From Burkholderia sp. IMCC1007 (lineage in GTDB: Bacteria > Pseudomonadota > Gammaproteobacteria > Burkholderiales > Burkholderiaceae), in the NCBI RefSeq assembly GCF_027257875.1, contig NZ_JAPVQY010000018.1:54890-118889 (forward strand): a stretch of 64,000 nt of DNA. Reading direction: 5' to 3'. A program made the position numbers and the translations under genes. The notes beneath the pieces were generated by a model that was not told the origin of the DNA, ran no database searches, and saw only the letters and a list, made by a program, of their open reading frames with translations. Positions 36,637 to 44,750 of this stretch are shown here, piece by piece; within the stretch, counting starts at the first letter, position 1; the number at the start of each line of letters is the position of its first letter.

Positions 36637-37035
36637 TTGGGCTCAACGTCGGAATCACTCTATACGGAACAGGTTCGCGCTTACCTTCGGGAACTGGAGC
36701 GAGGCGATGTCGGCGCCATCTGCGCGCTATTTACGCCGGACGCGCAGATTTTCTCGCCATTTCTCGGCTGGATGCACCCGGAGCCCTTCTTTTCGAAGGT
36801 CGCTGCCGCATCGGGAGAAAGCAAGATTACACCGATCGATATCTGCGTCAGCGCGACCGGGGCTCGACGTGCGACAGGTTACTTCATCTACGACTGGGGC
36901 CTGAAAGACGGTGCGGTGGCGCGCTTCGAGTGCGTCGACGTGTTCGAGTTCGACGTCGCCGGGCTCATCGAACGGATGGTCATCGTTTACGACACCCATC
37001 CGATTCGCAGTACGGTCGGCGACAAGTACGCTTAG
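36637..37035 (+). CDS. SnoaL/NTF2-like fold protein
   Basis: A 132-residue protein with an NTF2-like cone fold pattern: an N-terminal helix (YTEQVRAYLRELERGDVGAI), the CALFTPDAQIFSP strand typical of SnoaL-like proteins, and later strands RFECVDVFEFD. Such proteins act as isomerases, cyclases or simple ligand-binding proteins. The start is an uncommon TTG, chosen because GGAGG lies 6 bp upstream and no ATG is near. It is divergent from a LysR regulator. Confidence 0.72.
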   Translation: MGSTSESLYTEQVRAYLRELERGDVGAICALFTPDAQIFSPFLGWMHPEPFFSKVAAASGESKITPIDICVSATGARRATGYFIYDWGLKDGAVARFECVDVFEFDVAGLIERMVIVYDTHPIRSTVGDKYA

Positions 37036-37170
37036 CCGGATCGGTGTCGCTCGATACGGCAGGCTGGCTTTGTGGCGCGCTGTTCTGCAGACGAGCGATG
37101 TCGATCAAGGTCGCGTTTCGGGCCCGAGCGCCTGCAGCAAGATCTCGAGAAACGCGGCGTGCGCGGCCAA

Positions 37171-38229
37171 TCAGAATCGATGCTGGATGCCGATTTCGAC
37201 GCCCTGCGCATCGGCGCCAGGATAGGCCACAGCCACGCCCGGCGTAGTCGAGGCCGTCAACGCGTAGGCCGAGCGCCCCTTGTTGACGAGCACCGCGCCG
37301 CTCGCGTACACCCAGGTCCGTTTTGACAGCCAATACGATGCCATCGCGCCCACGTGATCGGCGTTCAACCCGCCGCTGGTTCGGTCTTGCAAATGCGTGT
37401 AGACGAGCGCGAGCGTACCTGCCGGCGTGACACGATAGCCGCCGGATACGGTGTAGACGTTCTTGTCGACCGAGCGATCACTCTGCTGTGCGTGGTGGAA
37501 GCCCGCATAGAGGCGCAGCTTGCCGAAATCGTACGAGCCGCCGCCGAAGAAATCCTTCAACGTGCTCGAATTCGCGGCGTTGTCGACCGACTGGAAACCC
37601 ACATCGAGATCGATCGGCCCGCGCGCGTAGGTTGCTGTCAGGTGATAGTTGTTGATGCCGCTGCTCGGGTGAGTCGAGCCGTCGCGCAAGCCCAGCATCG
37701 CCACGGCGGAAAAGCCGTACAGGTCGGGCGTGCCATAGTAGATCGCGTTGCTGGCGCGCACCGACAGCGTCGCGAAGCTGTTCAAGCCCGAGGCGATGGT
37801 GGAGGCACCGGTCGCGTCGAACTTGCCTTCGAGCGGCACGTAAAGCGGCGAGTTCTGGCGCCCGATGCGCACCTCGCCCCAACGGCCCGACAGGCCCACC
37901 CAGGCCTGCCGGTTGAACAGCGCCGTCGAATCGATCAGCGCGCCGTTGTTCAGCGAAAAGCCATTCTCGAGCGCGAAGTTGACGCGATTGCCGCCGCCGA
38001 TCTCCTCCGAACCGCGGATACCGAAGCGCGAGCCCGTCTGCGCGCCGGACAGCTCGCGCACGGTGTTGCGGTTTCCCGAGTGCGACCAGTCGATCGACAT
38101 GTCGAGCAGGCCGTAGATCGTCACGCTCGATTGCGCGTGTGCCGCCGGTGCGACGGCCGCGTAGGCGAGCAATGCGGGCAAGACGCGGCGCAACGATCGT
38201 TGAAACGGTTGACGTGTGTGGTTCATCAT
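37171..38229 (-). CDS. outer-membrane porin, Burkholderia type (gram-negative porin)
   Basis: A 352-residue trimeric-type porin. After a signal peptide ending AHAQ it begins SSVTIYGLLDMSIDW, the Burkholderia/Neisseria porin start, and it ends QGVEIGIQHRF with the terminal Phe of outer-membrane barrels. The constriction-loop region PLYVPLEGKFDATG follows strand RIGRQN. Length is usual. It sits at the 3' end of the sulfonate-type cluster, 115 bp after the binding-protein gene, and probably serves its substrate uptake. Confidence 0.92.
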   Translation of the reverse strand: MMNHTRQPFQRSLRRVLPALLAYAAVAPAAHAQSSVTIYGLLDMSIDWSHSGNRNTVRELSGAQTGSRFGIRGSEEIGGGNRVNFALENGFSLNNGALIDSTALFNRQAWVGLSGRWGEVRIGRQNSPLYVPLEGKFDATGASTIASGLNSFATLSVRASNAIYYGTPDLYGFSAVAMLGLRDGSTHPSSGINNYHLTATYARGPIDLDVGFQSVDNAANSSTLKDFFGGGSYDFGKLRLYAGFHHAQQSDRSVDKNVYTVSGGYRVTPAGTLALVYTHLQDRTSGGLNADHVGAMASYWLSKRTWVYASGAVLVNKGRSAYALTASTTPGVAVAYPGADAQGVEIGIQHRF

Positions 38230-38344
38230 TAATTTTGAGCTACTGATTGTTGTGAGGTAGAGATCTCCAGCCCTGCCGCCGGACGCGATAGCCCGGCTCG
38301 ACGCCGCCTCGCCCGGCCGCGCGGGCGAGGCGGCGCCGGTCCTG

Positions 38345-39352
38345 CTAGCGCCCTGCGTCGATCACGTGCGCGGGGACATCGGGCGCTTTCGGAATGATCC
38401 CGTTCTCCGCATACCAGGCCGCTACGCGCGCGATGCGTGCTGTGTCGTCCGGGGCGACGGCGCGCAGCGGCGAGACATTGTGCGCGCCAAGTGCCGGGGC
38501 GAGCGAGGGTGGCAAGCTCAGCTCCTTGGCCCAGATCCGGCCTGCCTCGTCGCGATGCGCGGCCGTCCAGACGTTTTCGTCGCGCAGCACCTTCAGCACG
38601 GTGCGCACCACTTGCGGATGCGCCTTCCAGTAATCGTCGCGCACGAAATAGCCGATTGCGTTGTCCGAACCGATGGCCCGGCCGTCGGCCAGCACGCGCG
38701 CATCGTAGTTCGATTCGGCGATCGTCAGGAACGGGTCCCAGGTCGCCCAGCCTTCGACGCTGCCGCCCACGAACGCGCCGCCCGTGTCGCTCGGCGACAG
38801 GTATTTGCGCTTCACACTGTGCGGGTCGATGCCGTTCTTGATCAGCGCGCGCACCAGCAGATATTCGCCGGTGCCGCCGCGGTTGACGGCCACCGACTTG
38901 CCGACCAGGTCGGCCAGCGTGCGGACGCTCGACTTGGCCGGTACCACGATCGCCTCGTTCTGCGCCGTCATCGGCTGATAGCCGAAGATCGACATTGGCG
39001 CGCCGCCGGCGATCGCCGTCACGAACGAGGTGGAGCTGCCGCTTGTCAGATCAACGGCGTTGGCGTTCAGCGCCTCGAATGCGGGGGCGGCGGCCGGAAA
39101 CGGCCCGGCCCACACCACCTTGACGTGCTGCGCAGCCAGCGCGCTTTCGAGCGTGCCCTTCGCCTTCGCCAGCGTCAGGTCCGAGGTGCCCTTGAGGTAG
39201 GCGATGCGCAGCGTGGTGTCGCCGTTGGCATCGGCGGCTCGTACGGACGGGCTGGCCAGCATCATGCCGAGTGCGCCTGCACCTGCCGCGAGTGCCCCAA
39301 CGGCGGCCAGCAACGCGCGCCGCGCGCGTGATTTCGGGTAAGTCGTTGTCAT
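38345..39352 (-). CDS. aliphatic-sulfonate/nitrate-type ABC substrate-binding protein (SsuA-like)
   Basis: A 335-residue periplasmic binding protein. The N-terminus SRARRALLAAVGALAAGAGA is a signal peptide with a twin-arginine-like start, cleaved near VRAA. The domain shows LRIAYLKGTSDLTLAKAKG, LTSGSSTSFVTAIAGGAP and LVGKSVAVNRGGTGEYLLV, typical of the SsuA/NrtA/TauA family. It likely binds an organosulfonate. It lies 4 bp after the SsuD-like gene. No matching permease or ATPase gene is present in the cluster. Confidence 0.85.
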   Translation of the reverse strand: MTTTYPKSRARRALLAAVGALAAGAGALGMMLASPSVRAADANGDTTLRIAYLKGTSDLTLAKAKGTLESALAAQHVKVVWAGPFPAAAPAFEALNANAVDLTSGSSTSFVTAIAGGAPMSIFGYQPMTAQNEAIVVPAKSSVRTLADLVGKSVAVNRGGTGEYLLVRALIKNGIDPHSVKRKYLSPSDTGGAFVGGSVEGWATWDPFLTIAESNYDARVLADGRAIGSDNAIGYFVRDDYWKAHPQVVRTVLKVLRDENVWTAAHRDEAGRIWAKELSLPPSLAPALGAHNVSPLRAVAPDDTARIARVAAWYAENGIIPKAPDVPAHVIDAGR

Positions 39353-39356
39353 CGCG

Positions 39357-40517
39357 TCACTCCTTGGCCGCGCCGGTAGCCGGCGAAAACGCCGACAGGT
39401 CGCGATCGAACAGCGTCGACCATGTGAATGCTTTCTCGACAGGCGCCGCGCGACGCACCGGCAGATGCGGCAGCACCTGCTCGGCGAACCGGTAGGACTC
39501 CTCGAGCAGCGGCATGCCGGACAGGATGAACGTATCGATGCCGCGCGCCGCGTAGTCGTTCAGCGTGCGGATCACCGTTTCCGGCGACCCGACGATCGCC
39601 GTACCGGGCCCCGGCCGGACCAATCCGAGCCCGGACCACAGGTTCGGCGCAATTTCGAGCTCGCGCGCGTGCTTCGGGCGCTTGCCGCCGTGCAGCGCGC
39701 TCATCCTGCGCTGACCGACCGAATCGCTGCTCCCCACGAAACGCTGGTTGGCGGCGATTGCGTCGTCGTCCATCAGGCCGAGCAGTCGATCGGCTTCGGC
39801 CCACGCGGCCTCGTCGGTGTCGCGCAGGATCACGTAGAGGCGAACGCCATGACTGAGCGTGCGCCCGTAATGCGCGGCGCGCGCGTTGACCTGCTCGACG
39901 CGGCGGCCGATCTCGTCGGGCGTCTCGCCCCAGGACAGATAGGTGTCCACGTGCTTGGCCGCCACCTCGATGGCGGGCTCCGACGAGCCGCCAAACCAGA
40001 GCGGCGGCAACGAAATCGTCTTGCCGGCTGGCAGCGCGAGCTTCGCACCCTCTACGCTGAAGTACTTGCCCTCGTACGTGACCGATTCGCCCGCGAACAG
40101 GCGCTTCAAGATGGTCAGGTATTCGTCGGCCATCAGATAGCGCTCGTCGTGCGGGATCTTCATGCCGTACGCGCCGAGCATCTTCGCGTCGCCGGACACG
40201 ATGTTCAGCAGCAGCCGGCCTTTCGAGAACTCCTGGAACGTCGCGGCCATCTTCGCGAGCAGCGTCGGCTGAATCAGGCCGGGGTGGATCGCGAGCAGGA
40301 AGTTCAGGTCGTCGGTGTACGGCAGCAGCGAGCCGCCGAGCACCCACACGTCGTGGGCGCCGGTTGCGAACAGCGCGCCGGTGAAGCCGAGATGGTCGTA
40401 TCCGCGCGCCAGCTGTTGCAGGTAGCGATAGTTGATCGGGCGGGCGCCCTCGGGCGCCCACGGTGCATGTCCGTCAGGCGCGGTCAGGTACCAGAACACG
40501 TTCATCGGTGTCGTCAT
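39357..40517 (-). CDS. SsuD-like FMNH2-dependent alkanesulfonate monooxygenase (LLM class)
   Basis: A 386-residue luciferase-like monooxygenase closely patterned on SsuD: IPHDERYLMADEYL, PPLWFGGSSEPA, HGVRLYVILRDT, SVGQRRMSALHGGKRP and EIAPNLWSGLGLVRPG. SsuD desulfonates alkanesulfonates to aldehyde and sulfite with FMNH2 and O2. One difference is visible: the SsuD segment TGRSCEDAW, which carries a conserved Cys, reads TGAHDVW here. A matching flavin reductase (ssuE) gene is not in the cluster. The neighbours are two binding-protein-like genes and a porin. Confidence 0.85.
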   Translation of the reverse strand: MTTPMNVFWYLTAPDGHAPWAPEGARPINYRYLQQLARGYDHLGFTGALFATGAHDVWVLGGSLLPYTDDLNFLLAIHPGLIQPTLLAKMAATFQEFSKGRLLLNIVSGDAKMLGAYGMKIPHDERYLMADEYLTILKRLFAGESVTYEGKYFSVEGAKLALPAGKTISLPPLWFGGSSEPAIEVAAKHVDTYLSWGETPDEIGRRVEQVNARAAHYGRTLSHGVRLYVILRDTDEAAWAEADRLLGLMDDDAIAANQRFVGSSDSVGQRRMSALHGGKRPKHARELEIAPNLWSGLGLVRPGPGTAIVGSPETVIRTLNDYAARGIDTFILSGMPLLEESYRFAEQVLPHLPVRRAAPVEKAFTWSTLFDRDLSAFSPATGAAKE

Positions 40518-40557
40518 GGGAAGGCTCTAATAGGGAATCGAATGGGCGGGCTTGCGC

Positions 40558-41406
40558 TCAAGGGTGTGCGGTGGCGTGCACGTCGAGCGGCGCACGCAGC
40601 TCGCCGTGACGTATCAGCAGGTCCGCTTCGCGTTGTTGTTCGTCGAGAAATGCGGCGTCGGCCGCATCTAGCTCCCACGTGCGATCGGCAAGCGCCGCAC
40701 GCCAGCCGGCCGCGTCGATACCGCTGACGCCGGCTTCGGCCAGTTGCCGCGCGTAGGGTGCGGGGTCGGCTGCGATCGACGCGCCAAGCGCATCGAGTGC
40801 GACCAGGAACGCCGCGATGTCGGCGGCTTGCTCGGTTGCCACCTCGCGATGCGCCCAGAACACCGAGCGGTTCGGCACGTGTTCGCCGATCCCGGCCAGT
40901 TGCCGCCAGCCGGTTTCGGCGCGCACGCGCTCGATCCACGGCGCCATCGCGATCCAGGCATCGGCCTCGCCGCCGAGAAGCGCGTCGTACGAAGCGGCCG
41001 GCGGCAGCTCGATGCGCGTGACATCAGCCAACGTCAAGCCGTCGCGTTCGAGCGCGGCGGCCAGGAACGAGGTGTGGAACGACCCGTCCAGCAACGCTAT
41101 ACGGCGGCCGGCCAACTGCGAGACGCGCTCGATGCCACCCGCCTCGCGCACCACGATTGCGCCGTTCGCCGCGCGCGGCCGCGATACCGCCACGTAGACG
41201 AGCGGCACACCGGCCGCCTGCGCGAGAAGCGGTGGCGTCGAGCCGGTGCCGCCCAGGTCGATTTCGCGTGCGGCGAGGCGCCGGCCCGTCTCGCGTCCTT
41301 CGGCATAGGGCACGAATCTCACGTCGACAGGCGCGGCTTCCGCCCAGGCCAGCGCCGCGATTTGCAGATGCAGGTTGTTCGGGTGCACGCCGATCCGCAA
41401 GCTCAT
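40558..41406 (-). CDS. solute-binding-protein-like protein without a signal peptide
   Basis: A 282-residue protein with the fold of SsuA/THI5-type binding proteins: LRIGVHPNNLHLQIAALAW, REIDLGGTGSTPPLLAQAAG and LAGRRIALLDGSFHTSFL. It has no signal peptide, and the in-frame sequence just upstream hits a stop, so it should stay in the cytoplasm. Cytoplasmic members of this fold include desulfinases such as DszB, but the catalytic Cys of DszB is absent; the protein has no cysteine at all. It is the first gene of the minus-strand sulfonate cluster, 40 bp before the SsuD-like gene. Role unknown. Confidence 0.72.
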   Translation of the reverse strand: MSLRIGVHPNNLHLQIAALAWAEAAPVDVRFVPYAEGRETGRRLAAREIDLGGTGSTPPLLAQAAGVPLVYVAVSRPRAANGAIVVREAGGIERVSQLAGRRIALLDGSFHTSFLAAALERDGLTLADVTRIELPPAASYDALLGGEADAWIAMAPWIERVRAETGWRQLAGIGEHVPNRSVFWAHREVATEQAADIAAFLVALDALGASIAADPAPYARQLAEAGVSGIDAAGWRAALADRTWELDAADAAFLDEQQREADLLIRHGELRAPLDVHATAHP

Positions 41407-41516
41407 CGGCCGCCTCGTCGGTGGCGGGTGTCGTCAAGTCGTCGCATGCGGTAAGATCCTCGCTTTAGTGAATAAAAATCGATCAGTAATTCGCTATAGG
41501 GGATTCTATTTCCTGA

Positions 41517-41570
41517 TAGCGCACGAACTTAATGATCATTTCTCTTATCGTTATCGAATTTTGTGCGCTA
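41517..41570. promoter_or_regulatory. inverted operator pair in the divergent intergenic region
   Basis: TAGCGCACGAACTT (41517-41530) and the inverted AATTTTGTGCGCTA (41557-41570) match at 12 of 14 positions. They lie in a strikingly AT-rich patch between the S24-type regulator and the sulfonate cluster. A further CGCTAT half-site occurs at 41492. This is the likely binding region of the regulator encoded at 41627. Confidence 0.6.
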
Positions 41571-41626
41571 CGACCGCACGCGAATGGCGCACACTGCGCT
41601 CCGGCACAACCTGGGAGACGCCGCCT

Positions 41627-42298
41627 ATGACGGGCATGGCCAACGAGATCGACGACGCATTCGTGGCGCGGCTGCGTGCGCTGGTGGCGCGCGCAGGCAG
41701 CGCCAGCGCGCTGGTCAAGCGCGCCGGCATTTCGACGAGCGGATTCCATAAATATCTGGCCGGTGCCGAGCCCACGCGCCGCGTGCTGATCGCGCTGGCG
41801 CAGGCCGGCGGCGTGCAGCTCGAATGGCTGGCCACCGGCGCGGGCGCCATGGATGCCGTTCCGCGCGACGACTGGCCTGATAACCACCTGACGTTGTTGC
41901 CGCTCTATTGCGACCGCGATCCCGCCGATGCCGCCGCTGGCCCGTTGAGCGATGCGCAGCAGGACAAGCTCGTGCAACTCGCGTTCTGCCGCGAGTGGCT
42001 CGCGAAGCACGGCTTCGATCCGGCGCATCTGGCGACGATCCGCGTGGCCGGTGATGGCATGGCGCCGACCTTCCGCCACGGCGACACGCTCGTCGTCGAT
42101 ACCCACCGGGAGACCGTGACCGACGGTGAGATCTATGTCGTGCGCGACAACGGTGCGCTGTTCATCAAGCGGCTGCAGCGCGGGCTCGGCGGCCGCGTCA
42201 CGCTGCTGTCGGACAATCCGCGCTATCCGGCATTGGAGACGGAGTTGGGGCAGCTCGATATTGTGGGGAATGTGATCTGGCGCGGTGCGCTGTTGTAG
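41627..42298 (+). CDS. XRE/S24-type (LexA-like) transcriptional regulator lacking the protease serine
   Basis: A 223-residue phage-repressor-like protein. The N-terminus has a helix-turn-helix (SALVKRAGISTSGFHKYLAG, residues 28-46), and the C-terminus an S24 fold (TIRVAGDGMAPTFRHGDTLV; GEIYVVRDNGALFIKRLQR). In active S24 peptidases the motif is GDSM with Ser as nucleophile; here it is G142-D-G144-M, so the nucleophile is glycine, although the Lys181 partner remains. It should bind DNA and dimerise but not self-cleave. ATG 41627 follows GGGAG. It is divergent from the sulfonate cluster across an AT-rich region with an operator pair. Confidence 0.85.
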   Translation: MTGMANEIDDAFVARLRALVARAGSASALVKRAGISTSGFHKYLAGAEPTRRVLIALAQAGGVQLEWLATGAGAMDAVPRDDWPDNHLTLLPLYCDRDPADAAAGPLSDAQQDKLVQLAFCREWLAKHGFDPAHLATIRVAGDGMAPTFRHGDTLVVDTHRETVTDGEIYVVRDNGALFIKRLQRGLGGRVTLLSDNPRYPALETELGQLDIVGNVIWRGALL

Positions 42299-42518
42299 AC
42301 GGGAGGCATTGCGGCCGCACCGAACGACTGCTCAGGAACAAGACTGATGACCGCTTCGGGTCTGGTCGGCAAGCGACGTCCACGCAAAATCCACGAAGAA
42401 CCTTTTTGCAGAGACCGAACGGCCGGAAGCCCGCCTCCTGCGACATGGCGCGCTGGAGCATGCGCTGTCGCGCGCGATCCAGCGTCACCACGCTCACGAC
42501 GATCGGAACGCGCGCGAC

Positions 42519-43091
42519 TCACGCCAGCAGGCGGCCGATAAGATCGTGGGTCGTTCGGACTTCATACTTCCGCAACAGGCTCGCGCGATGGATGTCGACG
42601 GTGCGCGGGCTGATGTTCAGCTCCTTGCCGATTTCCTTGCTGGTCAGGCCGTGAACCAGCAATGCGGCAACGTCGCGCTCGCGGTCGGTCAACGTGCTGG
42701 TGACGTCGGGATGCTTCGTGTCGCCCGACAGGTCGGTGAAGGTCCAGATGGCCAGCTCGAACGGGCGCTTCGAGTTGTAGCCGAAGCCGCACACGGTGAC
42801 CCAGAAGTGGCTGCCGTCGATGCGCCGCATGATGCGGTCGTCGCTGAAGCCCGCGTGTTTCGCGAGCAGCGGGGCGAGGCGGCGGCCGGTCGTCGCGAAA
42901 TCCTTCTGCTGCGGATACAGCTTCGCGAACGACTGGTCGATGATGTCGTCGCGGGTCGCCCTGAACAGCTGCAACGCGCGGTCGTTGCAGTCGACCATGA
43001 TGCGTTCCTTCGCCACGATGGCCGCGACCGGCAGATGCCGGAAGAGATCTTCGTAGTCGAGGCTGGGCATCGTGTCGGTCATGTTCGGCAT
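42519..43091 (-). CDS. PAS-LuxR transcriptional regulator
   Basis: A 190-residue regulator with one PAS domain (residues about 10-120; DLFRHLPVAAIVAKERIMVD) and a C-terminal LuxR helix-turn-helix (LTDRERDVAALLVHGLTSKE; ISPRTVDIHRASLLRKY). The start MPNMTDTMPS is chosen by domain position; no good ribosome site is seen and the frame is open further upstream. It is the last gene of the minus-strand run dipeptidase - DUF5943 - LuxR and is the probable regulator of that operon. Confidence 0.82.
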   Translation of the reverse strand: MPNMTDTMPSLDYEDLFRHLPVAAIVAKERIMVDCNDRALQLFRATRDDIIDQSFAKLYPQQKDFATTGRRLAPLLAKHAGFSDDRIMRRIDGSHFWVTVCGFGYNSKRPFELAIWTFTDLSGDTKHPDVTSTLTDRERDVAALLVHGLTSKEIGKELNISPRTVDIHRASLLRKYEVRTTHDLIGRLLA

Positions 43092-43125
43092 CGTGTCGAC
43101 GGGCCCGAACGGGTTCGGACCCAGG

Positions 43126-43698
43126 CTAGCTGGCGGGTTCACTCCGGTCCGATTGTAGCGCTTGCCGCGCGAGCGGCTCGACATGAAAGACGCAGCACGC
43201 GTGCCCTTCGCCCGCACATTGCACTTCGGACGAAAACGCGCGCGGGCCCTTGCGTGCCGCGTCGGCCGCGGTGTCGTTGACCCAGTCCATCGCACCGGCG
43301 AACCAGCCGGCGAACATGTAGCAAAGCTTGCCGTGCGCGTCGGGTTGGGCCAGCACGAAGGACGAGTGATGCAGGTGGATGCGCGCATGCGAGGTTGCCG
43401 GATCGGCATCGACGATGCTGAACACCCCCCAGCCGCGCTGCGACAGCCGCGTCAGATAATGCTCGAACACCGCCATGCCGCCAATGCCGTGCTGCTTCGC
43501 TTCCTTGTCGCACCAGTGATAGGCCGACTTGTAGCCGGCGGGGTAGAGGATCGACGCATAGGCTTCGCGTCCCAGCGCTGCTTCGACCGCCACATGATTG
43601 TTCGTGAAGAAGTGGCGCGGGACGTACAGCATCGGCAATGCGTCGGTGGTCCAGACACCGGTGTCCGGATCGACGTCGATCGGTAGTTGTGGCTGCAT
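43126..43698 (-). CDS. DUF5943 (V4R-like) protein
   Basis: A 190-residue protein with a V4R-like end (QCAGEGHACCVFHVEPL, near residues 160-176) and conserved YPAGYKSAYHWCDKEAKQHG. A homologue (PA5397) sits next to the M19 dipeptidase and dgcA/dgcB in the dimethylglycine locus of Pseudomonas aeruginosa, and here it also follows the M19 dipeptidase gene by 25 bp. It probably binds a ligand or assists that pathway; no enzyme activity is known to me. Confidence 0.75.
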   Translation of the reverse strand: MQPQLPIDVDPDTGVWTTDALPMLYVPRHFFTNNHVAVEAALGREAYASILYPAGYKSAYHWCDKEAKQHGIGGMAVFEHYLTRLSQRGWGVFSIVDADPATSHARIHLHHSSFVLAQPDAHGKLCYMFAGWFAGAMDWVNDTAADAARKGPRAFSSEVQCAGEGHACCVFHVEPLARQALQSDRSEPAS

Positions 43699-43723
43699 GG
43701 CGGCGACCCGTGCGTTGTGGGAG

Positions 43724-44695
43724 TCAGACGTTCCAGACTTCGCCGAAGACCCGCAGCCAGTTCTCGCCCATCACCTTCCTGATGCGCGACTCGCTCCAGC
43801 CGGCGCGCTGCATCGCGGCGGTCAGGTTCGGGAATTCGCCGATCGTTCGGATCCCTTCCGGATTGATGACCTTGCCGAAGTCCGTCAGGCGGCGATAGCG
43901 GCCCTTGTCGTGCGTGATCCAGTCGAAGAATTCCGTGCTGTAGCCCTGCGTGAAGTCCGTGCCGATGCCGACCTTGTCTTCGCCGATCACGTCGATCACG
44001 TATTCGATCGCCTCGAGATAGTCGTCGATGGTGGCGTCGGCGCCGCGCCGCAGAAACGGCATGAACATCGTGACGCCGACGAAGCCATTGGCTTCCGCGA
44101 TCTCGCGCAATTGATCGTCCGTCTTGTTGCGCGGATGCGCTTTCAGTGCGGACGGGCAGCAGTGCGAGTAGGTGACCGGCTTCTTCGAGCATGCGATCGC
44201 ATCGGACGATGTCTTCGCGCCGACGTGCGACAGATCGACCATGATGCCGACCCGGTTCATCTCCTGGATCACTTCGCGGCCGTATCCGGACAAGCCGCCG
44301 TCCGGTTCGTAGGAGCCCGTGCCGACCAGGTTCTGCGTGTTGTAGCAGAGCTGCACGACGTTCACGCCGAGTTCCTTGAACACTTCGATATAGCCGAGGT
44401 TGTCCTCGAACGCATACGCGTTCTGGAAGCCGAAGATGATGCCCGTCTTGTTCTCCTTCTTCGCGCGCAGGATGTCGTCCGTCGTGCGCACCAGCGTGAG
44501 AATCTCGCTGTATTCGCGGATCTGCTGTTTCATCTCCGCGATGTTGTCGATCGTCTTCTGGAAGTCTTCCCACACCGAGACCGTGCAATTGACGGCCGTG
44601 ACGCCGCCCTTGCGCATGTCTTCGAACACCGAGCGCTCGAATCTGGAAATGTTCAGGCCGTCGATGATGATGCTGGAGTCGTGAAGGCTGGTCAT
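43724..44695 (-). CDS. membrane-dipeptidase (M19) family metallohydrolase
   Basis: A 323-residue M19 (renal dipeptidase-like) enzyme. It has IIIDGLNISRFERSVFEDM, an amended form of the usual HxD metal motif at the N-terminus (D-G-L-N in place of D-G-H-N-D), and later IMVDLSHVGAKTSSDAI and VTYSHCCPSAL with metal-type His residues, plus VGIGTDFTQGY. The PA5396-like branch in dimethylglycine/betaine loci has this pattern. Because the first metal-ligand His is not visible, activity may differ from true dipeptidases. It lies between the MHS transporter and DUF5943 genes. Confidence 0.8.
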   Translation of the reverse strand: MTSLHDSSIIIDGLNISRFERSVFEDMRKGGVTAVNCTVSVWEDFQKTIDNIAEMKQQIREYSEILTLVRTTDDILRAKKENKTGIIFGFQNAYAFEDNLGYIEVFKELGVNVVQLCYNTQNLVGTGSYEPDGGLSGYGREVIQEMNRVGIMVDLSHVGAKTSSDAIACSKKPVTYSHCCPSALKAHPRNKTDDQLREIAEANGFVGVTMFMPFLRRGADATIDDYLEAIEYVIDVIGEDKVGIGTDFTQGYSTEFFDWITHDKGRYRRLTDFGKVINPEGIRTIGEFPNLTAAMQRAGWSESRIRKVMGENWLRVFGEVWNV

Positions 44696-44750
44696 GGTGT
44701 CGCTCCGTGCGATGCTTTTTGCAGGCCGGCTCGAGGAGCCGGACGTAGGC

